From NCBI RefSeq assembly GCF_900115775.1, contig NZ_FOXS01000001.1, positions 744,001-808,000 on the forward strand: DNA of 64,000 nt. Reading direction: 5' to 3'. The notes beneath the pieces were generated by a model, which searched no databases, was not told the DNA's origin, and worked only from the letters and a program-made list of their open reading frames with translations. The translations under genes and the position numbers were made by a program. Shown piece by piece: positions 16,473 through 25,245 of this stretch (position 1 is the first letter of the stretch; every line of letters begins with the position of its first letter). Source of the stretch: Hymenobacter arizonensis. GTDB lineage: Bacteria > Bacteroidota > Bacteroidia > Cytophagales > Hymenobacteraceae.

Positions 16473-17267
16473 ATGCGCCAATACCTCGACTTGCTTCACC
16501 AGATTCTTGACCACGGTACCCTCAAAACCGACCGAACCGGCACATGCACGATGTCAATTTTTGGTCACCAGATGAGATTTGATTTAACTAAAGGATTTCC
16601 CTTGGTTACAACCAAAAAAGTGCATCTGAAAAGTATTATCCACGAGCTTTTGTGGTTTCTAAAAGGTGATACAAATATTAAATATCTGCAAAATAATGGC
16701 GTAACAATTTGGAACGAATGGGCTGATGCAAACGGTGAGCTTGGGCCAGTTTATGGTTACCAGTGGCGAAGCTGGCCAGACGGCAATGGGGGTCATATCG
16801 ACCAAATCAGCCAAATTATTCAGCAAATCAAGACGCAGCCTGATTCACGCCGAATGGTAGTTTCTGCTTGGAACGTTGCTGACTTGCCCGCTATGAAGTT
16901 GCCAGCATGCCACGCCCTGTTCCAGTTTTACGTGGCCGATGGCAAGCTTTCCTGCCAGCTCTACCAGCGCTCGGCCGACGTGTTTCTGGGTGTGCCCTTC
17001 AACATTGCCAGCTACGCGCTGCTCACGCTCATGGTGGCCCAGGTGACCGGCCTGCAGCCCGGCGAATTCATCTGGACCGGCGGCGACACGCATCTCTACA
17101 GCAACCACCTCGAGCAAGCCCGCCTGCAACTGGAGCGCGAGCCCCGCACGCTACCACAGATGCGCATTAATCCCGATGTTATGGATATTTTTGCTTTCCA
17201 GTTTGAGGATTTTAAGCTGGAAAACTATGAGCCGTGGCCGCCCATCAAAGCGCCCGTAGCGGTCTAG
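16473..17267 (+). CDS. thyA: Thymidylate synthase
   Basis: Makes dTMP from dUMP using methylene-tetrahydrofolate; cytoplasmic. The ATG at 16473 gives 264 residues, the usual ThyA length. Visible landmarks: [19 protein letters not shown], the phosphate/folate region [31 protein letters not shown], the catalytic Cys in [30 protein letters not shown] and [13 protein letters not shown]. The reading frame is intact. Base composition changes inside the gene: by hand count about 32-35% GC over 16561-16680, rising to 62-67% over 16981-17100. The protein shows no break at the junction, which suggests a mosaic allele. Dihydrofolate reductase is not next to it. Confidence 0.96.
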   Translation: MRQYLDLLHQILDHGTLKTDRTGTCTMSIFGHQMRFDLTKGFPLVTTKKVHLKSIIHELLWFLKGDTNIKYLQNNGVTIWNEWADANGELGPVYGYQWRSWPDGNGGHIDQISQIIQQIKTQPDSRRMVVSAWNVADLPAMKLPACHALFQFYVADGKLSCQLYQRSADVFLGVPFNIASYALLTLMVAQVTGLQPGEFIWTGGDTHLYSNHLEQARLQLEREPRTLPQMRINPDVMDIFAFQFEDFKLENYEPWPPIKAPVAV

Positions 17268-17328
17268 TGCGGCTGGCTCTCTCTGCCCGCGGCTTAGCGG
17301 CGAAGGCTTTTTATTGAAGGATTAAGTG

Positions 17329-18114
17329 ATGTATCGCTGGCTGGCTTGTTTTATTTTGTTCGTGCTGGGAATGGGGCTCGCCTGCGAGGCCAGCGCCCAA
17401 CGGCGCACCACGCCCTCGCCCCGCGGCAAAACCGCCAAAACAGCGCAGGCCGTTCCGCCGCCGGCCGCGCCTGCGGGCATGATGCCTTTGCTGCCGCGCT
17501 TCTGGCAACTGACCGATTCGGCCGAGCGAACGGATGCGGCGGAAGTTTTCACTCAGTACCTACGGCACTTTATCAGCTACCCCACGCTGGCGCTTCAGGC
17601 TGGCCTGGGCGGTACTATCTACGCCCGCCTAACCGTGCAGCCCGATGGACGAGTAAGTGGTATTTCCATCACGCGGCGGGATTTGAGTACTAATTCACCA
17701 CCCATCAAAGCTGTAATGGCCCTCGACGCTGAGTTGCAGCGGGTGGCATGGAAACTGCGCTTCAAACCCGCCCAGCCGCGCACCGATAGCACTAGCCGCA
17801 CCATCATTGCCAGCAGCACCAGTGTCAGTGCCGACAGCCTCGAGAATATTGACATCACCGACTCCGCTACCGCCAGCACCGACAGCACCGACGTCATGGA
17901 CATAACCGATGTAACGGACGAAGGGGATGCTGCCCAACCCAAACTTGAAGTCGATACCGTTACCATCTACCATCGGTTTGTACCTCTGAAAGAGGGGCAG
18001 GGCAGCAGTAGCAAACACTACCCTAATCATGCCGGGCCACCACCCAAATATGAGGCCAAGGCCACCCGTTCTATTATCATAAGTGGCCGCGGGATTATCA
18101 CCGCCTTGTTATAA
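17329..18114 (+). CDS. Secreted protein with TonB C-terminal-like domain
   Basis: A 261-residue protein from the ATG at 17329 (a GTG directly before it is possible). Signal peptide ends at ASAQ. Residues about 65-150 resemble a TonB C-terminal domain: YPTLALQAGLGGTIYARLTVQPDGRVSGISI, then a short helix and WKLRFKPAQ. There is no N-terminal anchor helix with a Pro-rich spacer as in true TonB, so it is more likely a TonB-box-like fold used as a secreted domain. The rest is Ser/Thr/Asp-rich (STSVSADSLENIDITDSATA) and of low complexity. The last 6 bases overlap the convergent aminotransferase gene. Confidence 0.75.
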   Translation: MYRWLACFILFVLGMGLACEASAQRRTTPSPRGKTAKTAQAVPPPAAPAGMMPLLPRFWQLTDSAERTDAAEVFTQYLRHFISYPTLALQAGLGGTIYARLTVQPDGRVSGISITRRDLSTNSPPIKAVMALDAELQRVAWKLRFKPAQPRTDSTSRTIIASSTSVSADSLENIDITDSATASTDSTDVMDITDVTDEGDAAQPKLEVDTVTIYHRFVPLKEGQGSSSKHYPNHAGPPPKYEAKATRSIIISGRGIITALL

Positions 18115-18906
18115 AAACGCCAAGCTAGGCTGCGCAAATGATGTATTGCCAATGGCACGTACGGCTCTCACAGAGGCCACATTCGCGGTAAAGACCGCAT
18201 CCGCAGCTAAAAGAACTTCTTGTTTGAATAAGCCCTCGTGGCACCTGATACTGGCTGCTCTCGCCGCACGCAGTACCTGCGCACGTTGCACGCCCGCCAC
18301 GCAGCCACTTTCTAACGCGGGCGTAAACAGCACCCCGTCTTTCAGCCAAAAAATAGCCGCTGCACCCGCTTCTGCCACATGCCCGGCAGCGTCGCAAAGG
18401 ATAATTTCATCCAGCCCGCGCCGTTGCCGCTCGTGGGCGGCGCGCACGTAGAGCCACGCCTGCGGCCCCTTGCAGAAACTAAGTGGCGAGTGAATAGCGT
18501 GCGTTTCAAGCGCGAAATCAGCCTTGGCAATGTGCGTGTCATCGGGCACAAAGGCTTCGGCGGTGGCCAGCCATTCGGCGGCATCACCAGTTGGCGTGTA
18601 GCGCCCACCGCCAGTGCGCCACAGCTGCAGGCGCAGGCGTGCAGCCGGCAATTGGTTGGCCTTAACTAACCCGGTAAGCGTAGCTTCTAGTGCGTGGTGC
18701 GTGGCCAGAGCTTCAGGCAGTGCAAGGTAAAGTGCCGCCGCTGCCTGCTGCATACGTGCAAAGTGGTCGGCAGCCAAGCGCAGGTTGTTTTCAGCAAACA
18801 CTAGCGTCTCGAAAAATCCGTCGCCGAATGCGAGCCCTCGGTTGGGCAACTCCAAGCGGAATGTATTGGCCGGCAACAGCGTGCCGTTGTGAAGCAACTG
18901 TCTCAT
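18109..18906 (-). CDS. Class IV aminotransferase / aminodeoxychorismate lyase-like
   Basis: A PLP-dependent fold-type IV enzyme, 265 residues from the ATG at 18906. Landmarks: NRGLAFGDGFFETLVFA near the N-terminus, LRLQLWRTGGGRYTP, a lysine in SFCKGPQAWLYVRAA that is the likely PLP Schiff-base residue, DEIILCDAAGHVAEAG and CVAGVQRAQVL. Family members are branched-chain or D-amino-acid aminotransferases, or 4-amino-4-deoxychorismate lyase for folate. The short size and the lone copy favour a lyase-like role, but substrate is not readable. It follows dprA on the same strand by 52 bases and ends convergent with the TonB-like gene. Confidence 0.85.
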   Translation of the reverse strand: MRQLLHNGTLLPANTFRLELPNRGLAFGDGFFETLVFAENNLRLAADHFARMQQAAAALYLALPEALATHHALEATLTGLVKANQLPAARLRLQLWRTGGGRYTPTGDAAEWLATAEAFVPDDTHIAKADFALETHAIHSPLSFCKGPQAWLYVRAAHERQRRGLDEIILCDAAGHVAEAGAAAIFWLKDGVLFTPALESGCVAGVQRAQVLRAARAASIRCHEGLFKQEVLLAADAVFTANVASVRAVRAIGNTSFAQPSLAFL

Positions 18907-18958
18907 CGCGCCGGCCACAAAATCCGTGAAATTCGAATAATCCGCATGAATCCGTGGT

Positions 18959-20086
18959 TCAGATTAAGAGAAACTTCTTGCCCGGCAATGCCCGCACCAC
19001 GCCCCGAAACTCCAGCGCAAGCAGCAGAGAGGCCACGGCGTGAATAGGAAGCTGTGCTTTCCAAGCAAGGTCGTCTATTTGCGCTTCCCGGCCCGGGGCA
19101 GCCGCCAACACCGTAATAATTGCAAACTCATCCGCCGTAAAATCATCGGCCGAGTAGGAGGGAGCCGGCTTAAACTTGTCCGACTGGTGCAGGGCTTCGT
19201 CCCAGTTCAGCAGCTGCTCCAGGTCTTTCGGTTCGGCGTAGAGAGCAGCCTTGTTGCTTTTGATAAGCGCGTTGCAGCCCTCTGAAGCTGGTGAGCTTAG
19301 GTTGCCGGGCACGGCCAGCACGTCGCGGTTGTAGCTCAGGGCCAGCTCGGCGGTGATGAGGGCTCCGCCTTTTATGGCAGCTTCCACGACCACCGTGCCA
19401 TCGCACAGGCCCGCGATAATGCGGTTGCGGGCCGGGAAGTTGTAGCGGTCGGGCTGAGTGCCAAAGGCGAATTCTGTAATGAGGCCGCCTTGCTCGCGCA
19501 TCTTTTCAGCCGTTTTGCGGTGCGTGGGCGGGTAGATGATGTCCAGACCCGTAGCCATGACGCCGACCGTTTCGAGTCCTTCCTGCAAAGCGGCGCGGTG
19601 GGCCATGATGTCGATGCCATAGGCCAGGCCGCTAACTACCAAAGGCCGATGCGGCAATAAACCATGAATGATGCGCTCGGTTTGCTCGCGACCGTATTCG
19701 GTGGCTTTGCGCGTGCCGACCAGTGCAATGGTTTTGGGAGCGTTCAGGTCGGCCGTGCCTTGGTAGTATAGGATGGCCGGCGCATCGGGAATGAGCTTGA
19801 GGCGGCTGGGGTAGCGCTTACTAGTGTAGAACAGTATTTCTACCCCATCTTTCTCGGCTTTCTTCAGGCCTGATTCGGCCCGGCGAAAGGCATTTTCGCG
19901 CTCCGGCCCGGTCAGGATTTTAATAGTGGCATCGCCCACGCCGGGAATGCGGCGCAGCTTCCCGGGCGGCATGGTAAGCACGGTTTTGGCGGCACCGCCG
20001 TAGCTCATCAGCTGCCGCGTAAGCTGCGGGCCGATGCCAGGCAGAAGGGTTAGCGCGAGTTCGTGAAAAAGGGCTTCGTCGGCCAT
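18959..20086 (-). CDS. dprA: DNA-processing protein DprA
   Basis: Binds incoming single-stranded DNA and loads RecA in natural transformation; cytoplasmic. The 375-residue protein has a helix-hairpin-helix-like N-terminus (LLPGIGPQLTRQLMSYGG, IPGVGDATIKIL), the Rossmann core with LVGTRKATEYGREQTERI, SGLAYGIDIMAHRAAL and FPARNRIIAGLCDGTVVVEA, GGALITAELALSYNRDVLAVPG, and a C-terminal winged-helix DprA domain (from about 310). All parts of the family are present and intact. Confidence 0.95.
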   Translation of the reverse strand: MADEALFHELALTLLPGIGPQLTRQLMSYGGAAKTVLTMPPGKLRRIPGVGDATIKILTGPERENAFRRAESGLKKAEKDGVEILFYTSKRYPSRLKLIPDAPAILYYQGTADLNAPKTIALVGTRKATEYGREQTERIIHGLLPHRPLVVSGLAYGIDIMAHRAALQEGLETVGVMATGLDIIYPPTHRKTAEKMREQGGLITEFAFGTQPDRYNFPARNRIIAGLCDGTVVVEAAIKGGALITAELALSYNRDVLAVPGNLSSPASEGCNALIKSNKAALYAEPKDLEQLLNWDEALHQSDKFKPAPSYSADDFTADEFAIITVLAAAPGREAQIDDLAWKAQLPIHAVASLLLALEFRGVVRALPGKKFLLI

Positions 20087-20218
20087 GGAGCGTAAGCTTC
20101 AGCTTGCGACGAGCGCAGCGAATTCTACTTGGTAGAGTGTTTTGTATTAGAGCTGTGGATTTGCAGCAGACTTTCGGGCAAGTACCAACTTGGCGAGCTT
20201 GTGCTTAACCGTGGCGGG

Positions 20219-20584
20219 TTAGACCTCTGGCTCAGCCTTGCCGGCAGCTTCTACTTCCTTGCGGAGCATGAGTAAAAAAGACCGAACCTTTTCCAGGCTC
20301 TGCACCACGTCAATCTTTTCCTTGAGCTGCGGGCCTTTTTGCTTGAGCATGTCGCGAGCGCCGGGGATGGTGTAGCCGCGCTCCTTCACCAAATGGTAGA
20401 TGGTGCGGAATATTTCAATGTCCTGAGGCGTGTAGAGGCGGTTGCCCTTCTTGCTGCGGCGGGGGCGCAATTCGTCGAATTCAGTCTCCCAGAAGCGCAC
20501 CAGCGACTCGGCCACCTTGAACTGGGCGGCCACTTCGCCTATGGTGAAGTACTGTTTCTCAATGCTGCGCTCTTTATAGGGCAT
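20219..20584 (-). CDS. MerR-family transcriptional regulator
   Basis: A 121-residue regulator. The N-terminal winged helix reads KQYFTIGEVAAQFKVAESLVRFWETEFDELRPRRSKKGNRLYTPQDI, the standard MerR DNA-binding order, followed by IFRTIYHLVKERGYTIPGARDML and a helix for dimerisation. There are no conserved cysteines for metal sensing in the short C-terminus. It is divergent from alaS with 82 bases between their start codons, and upstream of dprA on the same strand by 132 bases. Target genes are unknown; the shared promoter region makes autoregulation possible. Confidence 0.9.
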   Translation of the reverse strand: MPYKERSIEKQYFTIGEVAAQFKVAESLVRFWETEFDELRPRRSKKGNRLYTPQDIEIFRTIYHLVKERGYTIPGARDMLKQKGPQLKEKIDVVQSLEKVRSFLLMLRKEVEAAGKAEPEV

Positions 20585-20666
20585 ATGGCTACCTTTGCTT
20601 TTCAGCCGAAAAGTACCTAAAAAAACTGCATTCGCCGCTATTTTGGCTGCGTAGCCCCTCTTGTTT

Positions 20667-23351
20667 ATGTCGCTTCCTACTGCTTCCGCTGTTCGTCAGC
20701 AATTCCTTGATTTCTTCGCCTCCAAGGGCCATCACATTGTGCCCTCGGCTCCCATCGTGGTGAAAGACGACCCCACGCTGCTGTTCATCAACAGCGGCAT
20801 GGCCCCGTTTAAGGACTATTTTCTGGGCAACAAGCCGGCGCCCTACAAGCGCATTGCCGACACCCAAAAGTGCCTACGCGTGAGCGGCAAGCACAACGAC
20901 CTGGAGGAAGTGGGCTACGACACCTACCACCACACCATGTTCGAGATGCTCGGCAACTGGTCGTTTGGCGACTATTTTAAGAAAGACGCCATTGCCTGGG
21001 CCTGGGAGCTGCTCACCGAAGTATACAAGCTCGACAAGGACCGGCTCTACGTTACCTATTTCGAAGGTGATGAAGGCGATAAGCTGGCTGCCGACTCCGA
21101 AACGCAGAACCTGTGGCTCCAATACACTACCGACGACCGGATTTTGCCTGGCAACAAGAAGGACAACTTCTGGGAGATGGGCGACACCGGCCCCTGCGGC
21201 CCCTGCACCGAAATTCACATCGACCTGCGCTCCGAAGAGGAGCGCGCCGCCAAGTCGGGCCGCGAGCTGGTGAACGCCGACCACCCCCAGGTAGTGGAAG
21301 TCTGGAACAACGTATTTATGGAGTTCCAGCGCCTGGCCGACAAAAGCCTGGTGAAGCTGCCCGCGCAGCACGTGGACACCGGCATGGGCTTCGAACGCCT
21401 CATGATGGCCGTGTCGGGCGTGAAGTCGAACTATGACACCGACGTTTTTCAGCCCCTCATTCAGTTTATCGCCAAGGAAGTAGGAGTGGAGTACCACGGC
21501 ACGGCTCCGGCCACCGTGACTGACCAGCCGACTACCGAAAACGAGAAAACGGACATCGCCATTCGGGTTATTGCCGACCATATCCGCACCATTGCCTTTA
21601 CCATTGCCGACGGCCAGCTGCCGAGCAACGTGAAGGCCGGCTACGTTATCCGCCGTATTCTGCGCCGGGCCGTGCGCTACGCTTTCTCGTCGCTCAACCA
21701 AAAGCAGCCCTTCCTCTTCAAGTTGGTGCCCGTGCTGGCCGACCAGATGCGCAACATTTTCCCGGAGCTGAAAGCCCAGACGGCTTTCGTGCAGCGCGTG
21801 ATTGAGGAAGAAGAAATCGCCTTCCTCAAAACCCTCGAAACCGGCCTGCGCCGCCTCGATGCCCTCGAAGAAACTGCCCGCGCCAACGGCGACCGCATCG
21901 ACGGCAAAACCGCCTTCGAACTGTCCGACACCTTCGGCTTCCCGCTGGACCTTACGGCACTCATCGCCCGCGAAAAAGGCTTGACAGTGGATGAGGAAGG
22001 CTTCCAAAAGGAGCTGGCGCAGCAGAAGAACCGCAGCCGCAACGCCCAGGAAACCGAGCAGTCGGACTGGACCATTGTGGCAGATTCCGATGAGCAGCCC
22101 GCTTTCGTGGGCTACGACCTCGACGAGGCCCCGGCGCGCATTCTGCGCTACCGCAAAACCACCGCCAAAGGCAAAACCGAGTATCAGGTAGTGCTCGACC
22201 AAACCCCGTTCTACGCCGAAAGCGGCGGACAAATCGGCGATACGGGTTACCTGGAATCGCCGCTGTCGAAGGTGCGCGTAATTGATACGAAAAAGGAAAA
22301 CGACCTGATTGTGCACACGTTGCTGCACTTGCCTGAGGACTTGAACGCTGATTTCCTGGCCATTCCCGATGTGGCCCGCCGCACCCAAATTCGGCAAAAC
22401 CACTCGGCCACGCACTTAGTGCAGGCTGCCTTGCGCGAAGTGCTGGGCAGCCACGTGCAGCAGAAAGGCTCGCTGGTGAATGAGAAGCTGCTGCGCTTCG
22501 ACTTCTCGCACTTCACCAAAGTAACCGACGACCAGCTGCGCCAGATTGAGCGCATCGTGAACGAGCGGATTCGCCAGCAAATTGCGCTCGACGAGCGCCG
22601 CAACGTGCCCATTGCCGAGGCCAAAGAGTTGGGCGCTATGGCACTGTTCGGCGAGAAATACGGCGAATTCGTGCGTGTTATCACCTTCGATAAAAACTTT
22701 TCGGTAGAATTGTGCGGCGGCCTGCACGTGCCCAACACCGGCCGCATTGGCTATCTCAAAATCACCGCTGAAAGTGCCGTGGGGGCCGGCGTGCGCCGCA
22801 TCGAAGCCACTACGGGCGTTGGGGCCGAAGCCTACATCGACCAGCAGCTTGACTTGCTGGCGCAAGTGCGCGAAACGCTGGGCAACCCTCAGCACCTAAT
22901 CAGCAGCATCGAAAAGCAGAGCGAGGAAATTGCCGCCCTGCGCAAGCAGCTGGAGCAATTTGAGCAGCAAAGCCTGAACCAGCAAAAAGTTCAGCTGGCC
23001 GCCCAGGTAAAAGCAGTGAACGGCGTCAACTTCCTGGCCGCTCAGGTGCAAGCCAGCAGCGCCGAAGGCCTCAAGAAACTGGCCTACGACCTACGCCAGG
23101 TGGTGCCCAACTTGGTGGCCGTGCTCGGCGCCGAAATCGACGGTAAGCCCCAGCTAGCCGTGATGCTGGACGATGAGATTGCCAAAGCCGGCAAGCTGAA
23201 CGCTACCATCATGGTGCGTGAGCTGGCCAAGGAAATCCAGGGTGGCGGCGGCGGCCAGCCGTTTTTCGCCACGGCGGGCGGTAAGAATGTGGCCGGCTTG
23301 GGCGCTGCTATTGCCAAGGCTGAGGCAGTGGTGACCAGTGTGCTTGCCTAA
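20667..23351 (+). CDS. alaS: Alanyl-tRNA synthetase
   Basis: Charges tRNA-Ala; cytoplasmic. The ATG at 20667 is preferred over an in-frame TTG two codons earlier; 894 residues is normal. The class II catalytic core includes GHHIVPSAPIVVKDDPTLLFIN, MAPFKDYFLG, HTMFEMLGNWSFGDYFKKD and TDVFQPLI. The editing domain has the zinc ligands HSATH and CGGLH. The C-terminal part has an oligomerising coiled coil (EEIAALRKQLEQFEQQ) and a DHHA1 domain with GGGGGQPFFATAGGK. A TATTTTG box close to the -7 consensus lies 22 bases before the start. Confidence 0.97.
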   Translation: MSLPTASAVRQQFLDFFASKGHHIVPSAPIVVKDDPTLLFINSGMAPFKDYFLGNKPAPYKRIADTQKCLRVSGKHNDLEEVGYDTYHHTMFEMLGNWSFGDYFKKDAIAWAWELLTEVYKLDKDRLYVTYFEGDEGDKLAADSETQNLWLQYTTDDRILPGNKKDNFWEMGDTGPCGPCTEIHIDLRSEEERAAKSGRELVNADHPQVVEVWNNVFMEFQRLADKSLVKLPAQHVDTGMGFERLMMAVSGVKSNYDTDVFQPLIQFIAKEVGVEYHGTAPATVTDQPTTENEKTDIAIRVIADHIRTIAFTIADGQLPSNVKAGYVIRRILRRAVRYAFSSLNQKQPFLFKLVPVLADQMRNIFPELKAQTAFVQRVIEEEEIAFLKTLETGLRRLDALEETARANGDRIDGKTAFELSDTFGFPLDLTALIAREKGLTVDEEGFQKELAQQKNRSRNAQETEQSDWTIVADSDEQPAFVGYDLDEAPARILRYRKTTAKGKTEYQVVLDQTPFYAESGGQIGDTGYLESPLSKVRVIDTKKENDLIVHTLLHLPEDLNADFLAIPDVARRTQIRQNHSATHLVQAALREVLGSHVQQKGSLVNEKLLRFDFSHFTKVTDDQLRQIERIVNERIRQQIALDERRNVPIAEAKELGAMALFGEKYGEFVRVITFDKNFSVELCGGLHVPNTGRIGYLKITAESAVGAGVRRIEATTGVGAEAYIDQQLDLLAQVRETLGNPQHLISSIEKQSEEIAALRKQLEQFEQQSLNQQKVQLAAQVKAVNGVNFLAAQVQASSAEGLKKLAYDLRQVVPNLVAVLGAEIDGKPQLAVMLDDEIAKAGKLNATIMVRELAKEIQGGGGGQPFFATAGGKNVAGLGAAIAKAEAVVTSVLA

Positions 23352-23361
23352 CTGCGCTACG

Positions 23362-24168
23362 ATGAAAACCACACTGGTTTGTGTAGGAATTTGGTTGGGA
23401 GCCGTTTGCGTAGGTGCTGCGCAAACGGCTCCTGCTTATCCGTATCGGACGGTGACCTACTTGGCACCAGGTGGTGCGGTTCTGCCGGGCCCGGAGGGCG
23501 CTAAGTTCCGAAAAGAGGAGGTTTTTCGGGATAGCTTGTCTGGAAGCGTACGGCTGTATGATGCGGCTGGCAACCTCAAGGAAAGCACGCCTTATGCCGA
23601 CATAAAGCACCAGATAATGCTGGGGCCCCACACCACATTTTATGACAATGGGAATGTCCGAACCAAGATAGATTTTGTGGGCAACAAGCGGCAGGGAGAA
23701 TTACTGGTGTATTACCCAGAAGGCAAGCTGAAGCGAAAGGAAACCTACGAAGCAGACCAACGCAAAACCGGCGAATGCTTTGCACCCGATGGGAGTGTGG
23801 TAGCCTATTTCCCCTACGAAGTCATGCCCAGCTACAAAGGCGGCGGCACCGAAGCTTTTGTAAGGGCTATCCAAATGAATGTGCGCTACCCCGCAGAAGC
23901 TCTGCGGGCGCAAACCCAGGGGCGAGTATTCGTGGCTTTTACTGTTGCCGCAAGTGGCCAGGTTGAAAATATCAAGATTGTGAAAGGCGTATCTGATGCC
24001 TTGGACGCGGCCACTATTGCAGCAGTTAAAAAGCTGACCGGTGTAACGCCCGGAAAAGTCGATGGCGAACCGGTGGCGGTTCATCTCACTGTTCCCATTA
24101 CCTATACAATCACCGCTGAGCCGACTCCTTTCAGAAACGAAGGGCGGGGGATGAGCAATCCCTACTAA
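23362..24168 (+). CDS. YwqK-repeat / TonB C-terminal chimera, paralog 1
   Basis: Starts 10 bases after alaS, so it may be cotranscribed. The ATG at 23362 gives a signal peptide (cleaved near GAAQ) and about 268 residues. The middle has MORN-like YwqK repeats: SGSVRLYDAAGNLKES, GPHTTFYDNGNVRTK, QGELLVYYPEGKLKRKETY, then a GECFAPDG block. The C-terminal ~100 residues form a TonB C-terminal-like domain: RYPAEALRAQTQGRVFVAFTV, SGQVENIKIVKGVSDALD. Such proteins are frequent in Hymenobacter and relatives; their function is not known. Probably periplasmic. Confidence 0.82.
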   Translation: MKTTLVCVGIWLGAVCVGAAQTAPAYPYRTVTYLAPGGAVLPGPEGAKFRKEEVFRDSLSGSVRLYDAAGNLKESTPYADIKHQIMLGPHTTFYDNGNVRTKIDFVGNKRQGELLVYYPEGKLKRKETYEADQRKTGECFAPDGSVVAYFPYEVMPSYKGGGTEAFVRAIQMNVRYPAEALRAQTQGRVFVAFTVAASGQVENIKIVKGVSDALDAATIAAVKKLTGVTPGKVDGEPVAVHLTVPITYTITAEPTPFRNEGRGMSNPY

Positions 24169-24215
24169 CTGGCTGCCCTTTTCGAACTAGTATGTGGCTG
24201 CGCTGAAGTTTTACT

Positions 24216-24983
24216 ATGATTAAACTCTACGCTTTTTTTGTTGCGACAAGCTTATGCTTTGGCTGCGCGGTTGCGCCAGCCGCGGCGCAGCAGGTAATTC
24301 CTCCTTCTAAAATTGAATTTCTGGACTCAACTGGAGTAATCCTGCCTTCGGAACTCGGAGCGCATTCGCGCCGCGAAACGACATATGCCGACAGTATCGG
24401 GGGCATGGTGAGTGCGTATATAATGGATGGGAAGCTGAGCTACAGAACCACGTACGAGCACATCCGCAAGCAGATTCGCAATGGGCCAGATGAGATTTTC
24501 TTCCCAAACGGGCAAGTAAGCTACCACACGGAGTACAGCCACAATAAACAAGTGGGTGAGTTTCGGCTCTACTACGCCAACGGACAACTCAAACGCCGTC
24601 AGATAATGGACGCTGCCCACGCCGGAAAAGGCGAATGCTTCCTGGAAGATGGCCAGCCCACCGCCTTTTTCAAATTTGAGACCATGCCGGTTTATCCTGA
24701 GGGCAATGGGGGCTTCGAAGCCCTTATCAAGGCCGTGATGAGGAATGTTAACTATCCGCGTGATGCCCGCAAAGCCAAGGCCGAGGGTCGTGTCATCGTA
24801 AGCTTTGTGGTGACTGCCACCGGCGAAGTAGCGAATGTCAAGTTAGTGCAAGGCGTGTTTCCGTCGCTTGATGCAACAGTTTTGCAGGCGGTAAAGCAGC
24901 TAAAATCCTTTGTTCCCGGCACGCAGGACGGGAAACCAGTGGCGGTTTCGTTTACGATGCCCTACTTGTTTCGCATGGAGTAG
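24216..24983 (+). CDS. YwqK-repeat / TonB C-terminal chimera, paralog 2
   Basis: 255 residues, 47 bases after paralog 1. Signal peptide ends at PAAAQQ. Same architecture: DSIGGMVSAYIMDGKLSYRT, GPDEIFFPNGQVSYHTEY, VGEFRLYYANGQLKRRQIM, the GECFLEDG block, then NYPRDARKAKAEGRVIVSFVVTATGE and a closing beta strand. It is a clear tandem duplicate of its neighbours with moderate divergence, which suggests old duplication and separate specialisation. Confidence 0.82.
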   Translation: MIKLYAFFVATSLCFGCAVAPAAAQQVIPPSKIEFLDSTGVILPSELGAHSRRETTYADSIGGMVSAYIMDGKLSYRTTYEHIRKQIRNGPDEIFFPNGQVSYHTEYSHNKQVGEFRLYYANGQLKRRQIMDAAHAGKGECFLEDGQPTAFFKFETMPVYPEGNGGFEALIKAVMRNVNYPRDARKAKAEGRVIVSFVVTATGEVANVKLVQGVFPSLDATVLQAVKQLKSFVPGTQDGKPVAVSFTMPYLFRME

Positions 24984-25245
24984 GATGAGAAAGTGGGGCT
25001 GCATAGGGCACTGCTTCGAATATTAAAGCATGGCGTGTAGCACTTAGCTCCAAAGCAACTGGATACTGACTTCATTTAAGCAGTTGCGAAACAATAGGTT
25101 TGTACCTCCAGTACTACAAATAAGGAGCTGTTAGCGTACATTCAAAAAGTGTTGTTACCAGTGGTGCTGGGCTGGCTAAAAAGAATTGATGGACGCTAGT
25201 TCCGATTGAAGTTACCCTAACCAACCGGCAACCCGCCATATCCGC

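Noticed and set aside
20874..22415. 513-codon open frame on the minus strand
   Set aside because: Antisense to alaS, whose motifs are complete.
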